From Comamonadaceae bacterium UBA4962 (GTDB lineage Bacteria > Pseudomonadota > Gammaproteobacteria > Burkholderiales > Burkholderiaceae_C): a DNA stretch of 64,000 nucleotides. Position 1 is the stretch's first letter. The number at the start of each line of letters is the position of its first letter. Below are positions 9,749-18,657 of this stretch, one piece after another. Under the pieces are notes generated by a model that was given only the letters and a program-made list of their open reading frames with translations, searched no databases and had not been told where the DNA came from. The translations under genes and the position numbers were made by a program. The stretch spans positions 84,768 through 148,767 of the forward strand of contig DHAE01000007.1 of assembly GCA_002397315.1 (NCBI GenBank), given 5' to 3'.

Positions 9749-9784
9749 CACCTTGGCGACACCGGGGTGCTATGCAATGCATAG
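9740..9784 (+). terminator. Hairpin at the AsnC stop codon plus a 15-bp palindrome
   Basis: CCGGTGT (9740-9746) pairs with ACACCGG (9759-9765) across the stop codon. Directly after lies the palindrome CTATGCA-A-TGCATAG (9770-9784). Neither is followed by a T-run, so intrinsic termination is uncertain. The second palindrome could instead be an operator for the gene at 9908. Confidence 0.35.
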
Positions 9785-9881
9785 CTGGACGGTGAGGCTC
9801 CGTGGCATCGGGCCGCGATTCTGCGCGCGCATTCGTGGTGGCTGAACGGGCCGTCGCGTCCGCCCAACGGTGGGTCGATTC

Positions 9882-9901
9882 TTAGGGGAAAACCCTAAAA
9901 T
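9882..9901 (+). promoter_or_regulatory. Inverted repeat TTAGGG/CCCTAA merged with a -10 hexamer
   Basis: TTAGGG (9882-9887) and CCCTAA (9893-9898) flank GAAAA. The right arm runs into TAAAAT (9896-9901), a good -10 hexamer, and the ATG of the acetyltransferase follows 6 bases later at 9908. A protein bound at the repeat would cover the promoter. There is no Shine-Dalgarno sequence, so the transcript may be leaderless. Confidence 0.5.
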
Positions 9902-9907
9902 CACGCC

Positions 9908-10576
9908 ATGTCCGCTCCCCCCGCCGAGTCCCACGCCCCCCACCGCGCCGCGCCGCGCGGCGTGCCCGTCGTGGTGCCCATCCGCTCCCTGGGGCCGGAG
10001 CACCGCGGCCGGATCGCCGCGCACCTGCTGCGGCTGGAGCCCGGCGACCGCTACCTGCGGTTCGGCTACGCGGCGTCGGACGAACAGGTGCTGCGCTACG
10101 TGCAGCAGCTCGATTTCGTGCGCGACGAGGTCTTCGGCATCTACAACCGCCGGCTCGAACTCATCGCCGTCGCCCACCTGGCCTATGGCGATGCGGCCGA
10201 GCACCGCAGCTGCGCCGAGTTCGGCGTGTCGGTGCTCGCCCAGGCGCGCGGCCGCGGCTTCGGCGCCCGGCTCTTCGAGCGCGCCGTGATGCACGCGCGC
10301 AACCGCGACGTGCGCATGGTGTTCATCCATGCGCTGAGCGAGAACACCGCCATGCTGCGCATCGCCCGCAATGCCGGCGCCGTGGTGCGCCGCGACGGCT
10401 CCGAATCCGAGGCCTACCTCGAGATTCCGCCCGCGGGCCTGCAGTCGCGCATGGCCCAGAAGGTGGTGCACCGCCTGGCCGAGATGGACTACCAGCTCAA
10501 GCGCCAGGCCCGCCAGTTCCGCGCCTTCCTCGCGGGCATGCAGGCCGCGCGCAGCGGCGGGCCGCCGGCCGCCTGA
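9908..10576 (+). CDS. GNAT-family N-acetyltransferase
   Basis: A 222-residue protein with a single GNAT domain in the middle. The acetyl-CoA binding motif A appears as FGVSVLAQARGRGFGARLFERAV (about residues 107-129), where RGRGFG is the pyrophosphate loop, followed by the MVFIHALSENTAMLRIARNAGA segment typical of the C-terminal half. The N-terminus is Pro/Ala-rich and may be disordered, and the C-terminal helix (KRQARQFRAFLAG) is basic. The acetylated substrate is unknown. The start ATG has no ribosome site but has a -10 element right in front of it. Confidence 0.85.
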   Translation: MSAPPAESHAPHRAAPRGVPVVVPIRSLGPEHRGRIAAHLLRLEPGDRYLRFGYAASDEQVLRYVQQLDFVRDEVFGIYNRRLELIAVAHLAYGDAAEHRSCAEFGVSVLAQARGRGFGARLFERAVMHARNRDVRMVFIHALSENTAMLRIARNAGAVVRRDGSESEAYLEIPPAGLQSRMAQKVVHRLAEMDYQLKRQARQFRAFLAGMQAARSGGPPAA

Positions 10577-10644
10577 GCCTCAGCCGCGGGCATCCGCTAT
10601 CCTTGGAGCCCTCGCAACCACCGCACGTCCTGCACCCCGAGACC

Positions 10645-11529
10645 GTGTCCGACCCCCACCCCGCGCGCCCGTCCGACCGTGAAGACAAGCGCACGCTCCT
10701 GCAGCGCTTCCTCGAATTCATCCATCCTGGCCCGGACTCCAAGGACGAACTGATCGCCACCCTGGCCGAGGCGGAAGACAACGACGTCATCAACGGCGAC
10801 GCCCGCGTGATGCTCGAGCGCGTGCTGCGCATGGCCGAGATGACGGCCAGCGACGTGATGGTGCCCGCCCCCCGCATGGACCTGATCGACATCGATTCGC
10901 CCTACGAGCCGCTGCTCCACCAGGTGATCGACACGGCGCACTCGCGCTTTCCTGTCTACCAGGGCGAGCGCGAGAACATCATCGGCATCCTCATGGCCAA
11001 GGACCTGCTGAAGCTGCAGCGGGCGCCCGAGCTGAACATCCGCGCGCTGCTGCGCCCGGTGGTGTACGTGCCCGAGAGCAAGGGCCTGAACGACCTGCTG
11101 CGCGAATTCCGCGCGAACCGCATCCACATGGCGGTGGTGATCGACGAGTTCGGCCGCGTGGCCGGCCTCGTCACCATCGAGGACGTGCTGGAGCAGATCG
11201 TGGGCGAGATCGAGGACGAATTCGACATTCCCGAAGACGAAGGCGACATCTTCGCGCTGGCCGACCGCACCTACCGCGTGAGCGGCGACACCCCCGTGGA
11301 GCGCGTGGCCGAGGCGTTCGACCTGCCGGCCATCGAGGGCAGCGACCGGGACGAGGAGTTCGACACCATCGGCGGCCTGATCGCGCACGAGCTGGGCCAT
11401 GCGCCGCGCCGCGGCGAGTCGCTCGACCTGGCCGGCCTGCGCTTCATCGTGCTGCACACGAAGGGCGGGGCGGTGCGCTGGTTCAAGGTCTCGCCCGTGC
11501 CGGCGGGCGACGGCCCGGACGCCGGCTGA
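10645..11529 (+). CDS. corC: CBS-domain CorC/HlyC-family protein
   Basis: About 294 residues of the CorC family, linked to magnesium/cobalt homeostasis. An acidic N-terminal region is followed by two CBS domains. The first contains SDVMVPAPRMDLIDID and the second IHMAVVIDEFGRVAGLVTIEDVLEQIVGEIEDE, a family signature. A C-terminal CorC_HlyC domain ends in LRFIVLHTKGGAVRWFKV. I chose GTG 10645 (MSDPHPARPSDRED); a TTG at 10603 in the same frame is possible. The stop is 2 bp before lnt, and the corC-lnt pairing is conserved in many proteobacteria. Confidence 0.9.
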   Translation: MSDPHPARPSDREDKRTLLQRFLEFIHPGPDSKDELIATLAEAEDNDVINGDARVMLERVLRMAEMTASDVMVPAPRMDLIDIDSPYEPLLHQVIDTAHSRFPVYQGERENIIGILMAKDLLKLQRAPELNIRALLRPVVYVPESKGLNDLLREFRANRIHMAVVIDEFGRVAGLVTIEDVLEQIVGEIEDEFDIPEDEGDIFALADRTYRVSGDTPVERVAEAFDLPAIEGSDRDEEFDTIGGLIAHELGHAPRRGESLDLAGLRFIVLHTKGGAVRWFKVSPVPAGDGPDAG

Positions 11530-11531
11530 GC

Positions 11532-13178
11532 ATGCCGCGCGACTTCTCCGGCGGCCGCCCCGGTGCGCCCGCGGCGGCCGGCGGGGCCCGCGCGGCGCTG
11601 GCCGGGCTGGCCGGCCTCGCGCAGGCCGCATCCATCGCGTGGCCCTGGGGCGGGCAGCCGCTCTGGTGGCTGCAGATCGCCTCCCTCGCGGTGCTGGCGC
11701 GCCTGCTGCTCGGCGCGCGCGGCCCGTGGCCCGCGGCGGGCCTGGGTGCCGCCTTCGCCACCGCGTGGCTCACGGGCACGTTCTGGTGGCTGTTCATCTC
11801 CATGCACACCTACGGCGGCCTCGCCGCGCCGCTCGCCGTGCTCGCGGTGGTGGGGCTGGCGGCGTTTTTGGGCAGCTACTACGCGGTGGCGGCGGCGGTG
11901 TTCGCGCGCATCAAGACCCGCATTGCCGGGCGGCGCGGCGGGCTGGCCGTGGCCTTCGGCGCGCTCTGGCTGCTGGCCGAGCTGGCGCGCGGCGTGCTCT
12001 GGACCGGGTTCCCGTGGGGCGCCGGCGGCTACGCGCACGTGGACGGGCCCCTGGCGGTGCTGGCGCGCTGGGTCGGCGTGTACGGCATCGGTGCCGTGGC
12101 GGCCGTGCTGGCCATGCTGGCCGCGCAGGGGCGCGCAGCCGATCTGCGCCGGCCGAAGTGCTGGGCCGTCGCCGCCTTTTTCGTTGCCGCCTGGGCGGGG
12201 CTCGCGGCGCAGCGGCACTGCGCGGTGGACGGCTGCGGCGCGCAGGCCGCGCAACTGGCCAAGGCGCCCGCGCTGCTGTCGGTGGCGCTGCTGCAGGGCA
12301 ACATCCCGCAGGACGAGAAATTCCAGGCCGGCAGCGGCATTCCGCAGGCCTTGCGCTGGTACGGCGATGCGCTGCGTACCGCCGATGCCGCGTTGGTCGT
12401 CGCGCCCGAAACCGCCATCCCGTTGCTGCCGCAGCAACTGATGCCGGGCTACCTCGAATCCATCCAGGCGCACTATGCGGGCGGATCGCCACCGGGCACC
12501 GCCACCGCGGCAACCACCACCACGCCGCGCGCCGCGCTGCTGGGCATACCGCTGGGCGATGCCGAGCAGGGCTACACCAATTCCGTGATCGGCTTCGCGC
12601 CCGGCCAGCCCGCCACCTACCGGTACGACAAGCACCACCTGGTGCCGTTCGGCGAGTTCGTGCCGCCGCTGTTCCGCTGGTTCACCGAGCTCATGAACAT
12701 CCCGCTGGGCGACTTCAACCGCGGCGGCGTCGGGCAGCCTTCGTTCGCCTGGGCCGGCCAGCGCATCGCGCCCAACATCTGCTACGAGGATCTGTTCGGC
12801 GAAGAGCTGGCCGCGCGCTTCGCCGATCCGTCCCTGGCCCCGACGGTGTTCGTGAACGTCAGCAACATCGCCTGGTTCGGCGATTCCGTGGCCATCGACC
12901 AGCATCTCGCGATCAGCCGGATGCGCGCGCTCGAGTTCGAGCGCCCCATGGTGCGTGCTACCAACACCGGCGCGACGGCACTGGTCGACCACCGCGGCGT
13001 GGTCACCGCGCGCCTGCCTTCCGCGCAGCGCGGCATCCTGCGGGGCGAGGTGGAAGGCCGCAGCGGCGCCGCCACCCCGTTCGCCTGGTGGGCTGCCCGG
13101 GCCGGGCTCTGGCCGCTCTGGCTGGTGGGCGCGCTGGGCGTGATCGGGGCCTTCGTGGTGCGGCCGCTTCGGCGCTGA
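11532..13178 (+). CDS. lnt: Apolipoprotein N-acyltransferase
   Basis: A 548-residue inner-membrane enzyme that N-acylates the first Cys of lipoproteins, the last step of lipoprotein maturation. About six hydrophobic segments fill the N-terminal 200 residues. The nitrilase-like periplasmic domain follows with the catalytic set Glu293 (VVAPETAIP), Lys367 (YRYDKHHLVPFGEFVP) and Cys417 (NICYEDLFGEE). A last membrane helix (GLWPLWLVGALGVIGAFVV) ends the protein. Residues of about 317-332 (GSPPGTATAATTTTPR) form a Thr/Ala-rich insert in the nitrilase domain. Translationally coupled to corC. Confidence 0.94.
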   Translation: MPRDFSGGRPGAPAAAGGARAALAGLAGLAQAASIAWPWGGQPLWWLQIASLAVLARLLLGARGPWPAAGLGAAFATAWLTGTFWWLFISMHTYGGLAAPLAVLAVVGLAAFLGSYYAVAAAVFARIKTRIAGRRGGLAVAFGALWLLAELARGVLWTGFPWGAGGYAHVDGPLAVLARWVGVYGIGAVAAVLAMLAAQGRAADLRRPKCWAVAAFFVAAWAGLAAQRHCAVDGCGAQAAQLAKAPALLSVALLQGNIPQDEKFQAGSGIPQALRWYGDALRTADAALVVAPETAIPLLPQQLMPGYLESIQAHYAGGSPPGTATAATTTTPRAALLGIPLGDAEQGYTNSVIGFAPGQPATYRYDKHHLVPFGEFVPPLFRWFTELMNIPLGDFNRGGVGQPSFAWAGQRIAPNICYEDLFGEELAARFADPSLAPTVFVNVSNIAWFGDSVAIDQHLAISRMRALEFERPMVRATNTGATALVDHRGVVTARLPSAQRGILRGEVEGRSGAATPFAWWAARAGLWPLWLVGALGVIGAFVVRPLRR

Positions 13179-13213
13179 CCGGGCCGTTTCGCAGGCGAAA
13201 GCCCGGCGGCCGC

Positions 13214-14146
13214 TCAGCCGGCCGGGCTGCCTTCCGCATGGCGCGTGTGCGCCAGCACCGCGTGCAGCAGGCCCGGCAACAGGTCCAGCATGCGCGCCGC
13301 ATGGCGGTCCGGCGGGCGGTGCTCCGCGTGGTAGGCGTAGAGCGGGATGGGGTCCCGGTCGCGCAGCGGCACGGCCACCACCGTGGCCGGGTCCAGGTTG
13401 CCGGCCGTGAGGAAGTCCACCACCGTCCATCCCAGGCCGCGCCGCACCAGTTCCACCGCCAGCTGCGAGGTCTGCACCTGGATGCCCAGCTCGGTGTGCA
13501 CGCCCAGCTCGCGGGCCAGCGCGGCCACGGGCGCGCGCATCGGGTCGTCCCCCAGCAGCGGGATCATGGGTGTGTTCGCGAGGAACGAGATCGGGTCGTT
13601 GCGGTTCAGGCGCACGGCCCGCTGCCAGATGTCGCGGCCCACGGCGATCGACAGCGGACCGCTCACCAGCATGCTGCTGCGCACCTGCGGATGGGGATGC
13701 GGATAGAAGCCCAGCGCGAAATCCACCGTGCGCGTGATCAGCGCCTGCGCCATCTGGTCGGGGTGCAGCGTGCGCACCTCCACCTTCACCCGGGGCGACT
13801 GGCGCGCATGCAACTCCAGCACCGTCGGCAGGAAGGTGTGCGTGACCGACGGGATGGCCCCCAGCCGCACCTGCCCGCCTTCGGGCTGGCGCAGGTTGAG
13901 CGCGGTGCGGCGCAATTCGTCCAGTTGGCGGTAGATCTGCCCGGAGGCCGCGAACAGCGCCTGCGCCTCCGGCGTGGGCACGAGCGCGCCGCGCACGCGG
14001 CTGAACAGCGGATAGCCGAGCTGCAGTTCGGCATGCGCGATCGTCTTGCTCACGGCCGAGGGCGTGATGCTGACGAGGCGGGCGGCGGCGCTCATGTTGC
14101 CCGCCTGCATGACGGCCTGGAAGACTTCGAGTTGCCGGAGGTTCAT
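13214..14146 (-). CDS. LysR-family transcriptional regulator
   Basis: A 310-residue LysR-type regulator. The helix-turn-helix is at about residues 1-60 (MNLRQLEVFQAVMQAGNMSAAARLVSITPSAVSKTI is split over two helices), followed by a substrate-binding domain of usual length. The start MNLRQLE is the canonical LysR beginning, and the upstream in-frame extension to 14212 was rejected. It is divergent from the asparaginase gene with 156 bp between, so that gene is its likely target. The effector is unknown. Confidence 0.9.
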   Translation of the reverse strand: MNLRQLEVFQAVMQAGNMSAAARLVSITPSAVSKTIAHAELQLGYPLFSRVRGALVPTPEAQALFAASGQIYRQLDELRRTALNLRQPEGGQVRLGAIPSVTHTFLPTVLELHARQSPRVKVEVRTLHPDQMAQALITRTVDFALGFYPHPHPQVRSSMLVSGPLSIAVGRDIWQRAVRLNRNDPISFLANTPMIPLLGDDPMRAPVAALARELGVHTELGIQVQTSQLAVELVRRGLGWTVVDFLTAGNLDPATVVAVPLRDRDPIPLYAYHAEHRPPDRHAARMLDLLPGLLHAVLAHTRHAEGSPAG

Positions 14147-14302
14147 GGTGGAGAAAGGACGGATCGGCAGGGTATGAATTCCATTCACACCCCGCCCCGG
14201 ATTATTCCCCACGGTCGTGTTCCGGCGTTCCTACCATACGGCACCCGTCCGACGGGCTCGTGATGACGAATCGAATCATGCAACCAAGGAGATGAACGAG
14301 TG

Positions 14303-15406
14303 ATGGCTTTCCCGCACATGCAATTCAAGCGCCTGCTGGCCGGCGCCGCTTTCGCCGCCTGGGGCCTCCTGGCCGGCGCGCAGACGCAGCAGCCCGCAGC
14401 CCCCGCCCAGCCGGCCGCCAAGCCCAACGTCGTGGTGCTCGCCACGGGCGGAACCATCGCCGGTGCCGGCGCGACGGCCGCCAACAGCGCGTCGTACGCC
14501 GCCGCCAAGGTGCCGGTCGACAAGCTGCTCGCCGGCCTGCCCGAACTCGCCAACGTCGCGGCCGTGAAGGGCGAGCAGGTCTTCCAGATCGCCTCCGAGA
14601 GCTTCACCAACGACCAGCTGCTGCAGTTGGGCAAGCGCATCTCCGCGCTCTCCAAGCAGCCCGACGTGGACGGCATCGTCGTCACCCACGGCACCGACAC
14701 GCTCGAAGAAACCGCCTACTTCCTGAACCTGGTCGTCCACACCGACAAGCCCATCGTGGTCGTCGGCTCGATGCGCCCGGGCACGGCCCTCTCGGCCGAC
14801 GGCGCGCTGAACCTGCTGGAGGCCGTCACGGTGGCCGCGAGCAAGGAATCCGCCGGCAAGGGCGTGCTCGTCACCATGAGCGACGAGATCCAGAGCGGCC
14901 GCGACGTGACCAAGGGCATCAACGTCAAGACCCAGGCGTTCCGCAGCCAGTGGGGCCCGCTGGGCATGGTCGTAGAAGGCAAGACCTACTGGTTCCGCGC
15001 GCCCGTCAAGCGCCACACGATGCAGTCGGAGTTCAACATCGACGAGATCACCGCCCTGGCGCCCGTGGACATCGTCTACGGCTACGGCAACGTGCCCCGC
15101 TCCATCGCCGACGCGGTGGGCAACTCGGGCGTGAAGGCCCTGATCCATGCCGGCACGGGCAACGGCTCGGTGGCCGACCGCGTGGTGCCCGCTCTCCAGG
15201 AACTGCGCGGCAAGGGCGTGCAGATCGTGCGCTCGTCGCGCGTGGCCGACGGCCTAGTGCTGCGCAATGCCGAGCAGCCCGACGACAAGTACGACTGGGT
15301 GGCGGCGCATGACCTGAACCCCCAGAAGGCCCGCATCCTGGCGGCCGTGGCCCTGACGAAGCCGCAGACCAGCAAGGACCTGCAGCGCATCTTCTGGCAA
15401 TATTGA
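14303..15406 (+). CDS. ansB: Periplasmic L-asparaginase (type II)
   Basis: About 367 residues, hydrolysing asparagine (and often glutamine) to aspartate and ammonia. A signal peptide ends near GLLAGAQ. The first catalytic Thr lies in VVLATGGTIAGAG and the second in DGIVVTHGTDTLEETAYF, the two family signatures. SMRPGTALSADGALNLLEAV and the C-terminal YDWVAAHDLNPQKARILAAVAL are also typical. AAGGAG lies at 14286-14291; ATG 14303 and GTG 14300 are both possible starts. A terminator follows at 15469-15495. Confidence 0.94.
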   Translation: MAFPHMQFKRLLAGAAFAAWGLLAGAQTQQPAAPAQPAAKPNVVVLATGGTIAGAGATAANSASYAAAKVPVDKLLAGLPELANVAAVKGEQVFQIASESFTNDQLLQLGKRISALSKQPDVDGIVVTHGTDTLEETAYFLNLVVHTDKPIVVVGSMRPGTALSADGALNLLEAVTVAASKESAGKGVLVTMSDEIQSGRDVTKGINVKTQAFRSQWGPLGMVVEGKTYWFRAPVKRHTMQSEFNIDEITALAPVDIVYGYGNVPRSIADAVGNSGVKALIHAGTGNGSVADRVVPALQELRGKGVQIVRSSRVADGLVLRNAEQPDDKYDWVAAHDLNPQKARILAAVALTKPQTSKDLQRIFWQY

Positions 15407-15468
15407 TCGCGGCCGGGCTGCTGCCCGTGCCGTTTCCCGGCGCTCCGCACCGGGACGCCGACCGACCA

Positions 15469-15495
15469 GGGCCGCCCCGTGCGGCCCTTTTCTTT
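15469..15495 (+). terminator. Intrinsic terminator after ansB
   Basis: Stem GGGCCGC (15469-15475) and GCGGCCC (15481-15487) with loop CCCGT, followed by TTTTCTTT. This is a canonical rho-independent terminator 60-90 bp after the stop codon. Confidence 0.8.
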
Positions 15496-15572
15496 GCGCG
15501 GCGTCAAGCCGCCACCGCAGGGCGCCGTGGGGTCTGTCGCCCCCTTGCCGGAGACTTGCGGCCCGCAGACTG

Positions 15573-15578
15573 GATAAT
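15573..15578 (+). promoter_or_regulatory. Probable -10 hexamer (GATAAT) for fabA-fabB
   Basis: GATAAT stands out in a GC-rich gap just after the ansB terminator. It would give a leader of about 75 bases before the fabA ATG. No strong -35 box is visible at 16-18 bp. Confidence 0.45.
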
Positions 15579-15659
15579 GCGCGTTCGCGACCGCCGGCGA
15601 TGCCGGGGTGCGCGCACACGAAACGCGGCGCCGCGCGCCGACCTGGAGCACGACTGACA

Positions 15660-16202
15660 ATGGCTGAATCCTTTTCCTATGAACAACTGATCGCCTCGGG
15701 CGAAGGCAGGCTGTTCACCCCCGACAGCGGACGACTCCCGCTGCCGCCCATGCTGATGTTCGACCGCATCACGCACATCGACGCCGACGGCGGCGCGCAC
15801 GGGCTGGGAAAGATTCGCGCCGAGCTGGACGTGCGTCCCGACCTCTGGTTCTTCGACTGCCACTTCCAGGGCGACCCGGTGATGCCGGGCTGCCTGGGGC
15901 TGGACGCCATGTGGCAGCTCATCGGCTTCTACCTGACCTGGCTGCAACTGCCGGGCCGGGGCCGGGCGCTGGGCGCGGGCGAAGTCAAGTTCACCGGCGA
16001 GGTGGGCCCGGACGTCAAGCTCGTCACCTACGAAATCGACATCAAGCGCGTCATCAAGCGCAAGCTGGTCATGGCCATCGGCGACGCCCGCCTGCTGGCC
16101 GACGGCCAGGAGATCTACGTGGCCTCCGACCTGCGCGTGGGCCTGTTCAAGCGTGAAGACGGCGGGAAGGACGGCGCACCCGCAGCGGGAGCATCGGCAT
16201 GA
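15660..16202 (+). CDS. fabA: 3-hydroxydecanoyl-ACP dehydratase/isomerase
   Basis: A 180-residue hotdog-fold enzyme that dehydrates 3-hydroxydecanoyl-ACP and isomerises trans-2 to cis-3-decenoyl-ACP, the branch point to unsaturated fatty acids. The active-site His and Asp are seen in FFDCHFQGDPVMPGCLGLDAMWQ, split here as CHFQGDPVMPGC and LGLDAMWQ. MAESFSYEQLIASG is the normal FabA start. The in-frame extension to 15600 is not needed. The stop overlaps the fabB start by 4 bases, giving the common fabA-fabB operon. Confidence 0.97.
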   Translation: MAESFSYEQLIASGEGRLFTPDSGRLPLPPMLMFDRITHIDADGGAHGLGKIRAELDVRPDLWFFDCHFQGDPVMPGCLGLDAMWQLIGFYLTWLQLPGRGRALGAGEVKFTGEVGPDVKLVTYEIDIKRVIKRKLVMAIGDARLLADGQEIYVASDLRVGLFKREDGGKDGAPAAGASA

Positions 16203-17428
16203 CCACGAAGAAGCGCGTCGTCATCACGGGAGCGGGCATCGTCTCGTGCATCGGCAATGACCGGCAGACCGTGATCGCCTCGCTGCGCGAGGGCACCTCC
16301 GGCATCCGCGCCATGCCCGAGTTCGCCGAACTCGGCCTGCGCAGCCAGGTGGCGGGCGCCCCCCGGATCGACCTGGACGCGGTCATCGACCGCAAGCAGC
16401 GCCGTTTCATGGGCGACGCGGCCGCGTATGCCTACGTCTCGCTGAAGGACGCCATCGCGCAGTCGGGCCTCGCGCCCGAGCAGATCTCGAACCCGCGCAC
16501 CGGCCTCATCATGGGATCGGGCGGCGGCTCGCCGGCCAACCAGATCGAGGCGGCGGACACGCTGCGCTCCAAGGGCATCCGGCGCGTCGGACCCTACCAG
16601 GTCACGCGCTGCATGGGCTCGACCGTGTCGGCCAACCTGTCCACGGCCTTCGCCATCAAGGGCATCAACTTCTCCATCACGTCGGCTTGCAGCACCTCCG
16701 CCCACTGCGTCGGCATGGCGGCGCAACAGATCGCCTTCGGCCTGCAGGACGTGATGTTCGCGGGCGGCGGCGAAGAGCTGTCGTGGGGCCTGGCCATGCT
16801 GTTCGACGGCATGGGCGCCATGTCGTCCAAGTTCAACGACACGCCCGAGAAGGCCTCGCGCCCCTACGACGCCGACCGCGACGGCTTCGTGATCGCCGGC
16901 GGCGGCGGCGCGCTGGTGCTCGAGAGCCTCGAGCATGCGCAGGCCCGCGGCGCCACCATCCTGGCCGAGATCGTCGGCTTCGGCCTGTCGTCGGATGGCG
17001 AGGACATGGTCGCGCCCTCGGGCGACGGGGCCATCGCCTGCATGCGGCAGGCCATCGCGGAGGCCGGCGGCGGCCCGATCGATTACGTGAACACCCACGG
17101 CACCTCGACCCCCGTGGGCGACCTGCCCGAACTGCGCGCGCTGCGCGAGGTGTTCGGCGATGCGGTGCCGCCGTTCTCCAGCACCAAGTCGCTGACCGGC
17201 CACTCGCAGGGCGCCACCGGCGTGCAGGAGGCGATCTACTGCCTCTACATGCTGCAGGACGGCTTCATCGCGGGCTCGATCAACGTCGAGACGCCCGACA
17301 CCGCCTTGGGCGACCTGCCGCTCGTGACCACCACGCGCGACGCGCCGCTGCGCACGGTGCTGTCCAACAGCTTCGGCTTCGGCGGCACCAACGCCAGCCT
17401 GGTGCTGCAGCGCTGGGACGGCCGGTAA
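16199..17428 (+). CDS. fabB: 3-oxoacyl-ACP synthase I
   Basis: A 409-residue condensing enzyme that elongates acyl-ACP, including the cis-3-decenoyl product of FabA. The thiolase-fold triad is present: the Cys in SITSACSTSAHC, the His in YVNTHGTSTPVGD and the His in STKSLTGHSQGATG. NSFGFGGTNASLVLQRW closes the protein as usual. Its start overlaps the fabA stop (ATGA), so the two are translationally coupled. The first 30 residues (MTTKKRVVITGAGIVSCIGND) are canonical. Confidence 0.97.
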   Translation: MTTKKRVVITGAGIVSCIGNDRQTVIASLREGTSGIRAMPEFAELGLRSQVAGAPRIDLDAVIDRKQRRFMGDAAAYAYVSLKDAIAQSGLAPEQISNPRTGLIMGSGGGSPANQIEAADTLRSKGIRRVGPYQVTRCMGSTVSANLSTAFAIKGINFSITSACSTSAHCVGMAAQQIAFGLQDVMFAGGGEELSWGLAMLFDGMGAMSSKFNDTPEKASRPYDADRDGFVIAGGGGALVLESLEHAQARGATILAEIVGFGLSSDGEDMVAPSGDGAIACMRQAIAEAGGGPIDYVNTHGTSTPVGDLPELRALREVFGDAVPPFSSTKSLTGHSQGATGVQEAIYCLYMLQDGFIAGSINVETPDTALGDLPLVTTTRDAPLRTVLSNSFGFGGTNASLVLQRWDGR

Positions 17429-17677
17429 ACGGGCTGCCGGCGCAGGGCCCCGCCCCGGCGCCCAAGGCCGGCTGAGCGCCGGCCGGCACGCAACGGTCCA
17501 CCCGCCCCGGGGCCTGCGGCGCAGGGCGCCGTGGCCGTCCGTGCCCGCCGTGCGCCGGGCTCTTCCGCGCGGCCCCGTAGAATCCCCGGTTCCGCGCGCT
17601 GCGCGGCCACCTTCCAGACCGCGCCCGGGATGGCGGCTCGCCTGCTGCCTGCCGCCCGGCCGCCAGGACACACACGC
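17429..17677 (+). promoter_or_regulatory. Gap before glyQ with a -10 hexamer TAGAAT
   Basis: This 249-bp gap holds TAGAAT at 17578-17583, 94 bp before the glyQ start. No T-box-like structure or small gene could be made out. The rest is GC-rich with no convincing terminator for fabB. Confidence 0.4.
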
Positions 17678-18622
17678 ATGTTGACCTTCCAGCAAATCAT
17701 CCTGAAGCTGCAGTCGTACTGGGACGCCCAGGGCTGCGCGCTCCTGCAGCCCTACGACATGGAAGTGGGCGCGGGCACCTCGCACACCGCCACCTTCCTG
17801 CGCGCCCTGGGCCCGGAGCCCTGGAAGGCCGCCTACGTGCAGCCCAGCCGCCGCCCCAAGGACGGCCGCTACGGCGAGAACCCCAACCGCCTGCAGCACT
17901 ACTACCAGTACCAGGTGGTCCTGAAGCCCGCGCCGGCCAACATCCTGGAGCTGTACCTCGGCTCGCTGGAGGCCCTCGGCTTCGACCTGAAGAAGAACGA
18001 CATCCGCTTCGTGGAAGACGACTGGGAAAATTCCACGCTCGGCGCCTGGGGCCTGGGGTGGGAGGTCTGGCTCAACGGCATGGAGGTGACGCAGTTCACC
18101 TACTTCCAGCAGGTGGGCGGCATCGACTGCAAGCCCGCCACGGGCGAGATCACCTACGGCCTGGAGCGCCTGGCCATGTACCTGCAGGGCGTGGACAACG
18201 TCTACAACCTCGCCTGGACCGACACGCTCAAGTACGGCGACGTCTACCACCAGAACGAGGTGGAGCAGTCCACCTACAACTTCGAGCACTCCGACGCCGA
18301 CTTCCTGTTCACCGCCTTCGCGGCGCACGAAAAGCAGGCCCAGTACCTCATGGAGCAGCAACTGGCGCTGCCCGCCTACGAGCAGGTGCTCAAGGCCGCG
18401 CACAGCTTCAACCTGCTGGATGCGCGCGGCGCGATCTCCGTGACCGAACGGGCCGCCTACATCGGCCGCATCCGCAACCTGGCGCGTGCCGTGGCCAAGA
18501 GCTACCTCGACAGCCGCGCCCGCCTGGGCTTCCCGATGGCGCCCCGCGCCTGGGCCGACGAAGTGCTGGCCGACATCGCCAAGGCCGGCCAGCAACAGCA
18601 GCAGAAGAAGGAAGCCGCCTGA
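17678..18622 (+). CDS. glyQ: Glycyl-tRNA synthetase alpha subunit
   Basis: A 314-residue catalytic subunit of the alpha2beta2 bacterial glycyl-tRNA synthetase. The start MLTFQQIILKLQSYWDAQGC and the segments YDMEVGAGTSHTATFLRALGP and YVQPSRRPKDGRYGENPNR are near invariant in the family. The C-terminal tail (about 20 residues, KAGQQQQQKKEAA) is Gln/Lys-rich. The frame is open upstream to 17531 but without coding character there. glyS follows 35 bp later. Confidence 0.97.
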   Translation: MLTFQQIILKLQSYWDAQGCALLQPYDMEVGAGTSHTATFLRALGPEPWKAAYVQPSRRPKDGRYGENPNRLQHYYQYQVVLKPAPANILELYLGSLEALGFDLKKNDIRFVEDDWENSTLGAWGLGWEVWLNGMEVTQFTYFQQVGGIDCKPATGEITYGLERLAMYLQGVDNVYNLAWTDTLKYGDVYHQNEVEQSTYNFEHSDADFLFTAFAAHEKQAQYLMEQQLALPAYEQVLKAAHSFNLLDARGAISVTERAAYIGRIRNLARAVAKSYLDSRARLGFPMAPRAWADEVLADIAKAGQQQQQKKEAA

Positions 18623-18657
18623 AGCGGCGGGCCTTGCGGACCGAGAGACACACCACC

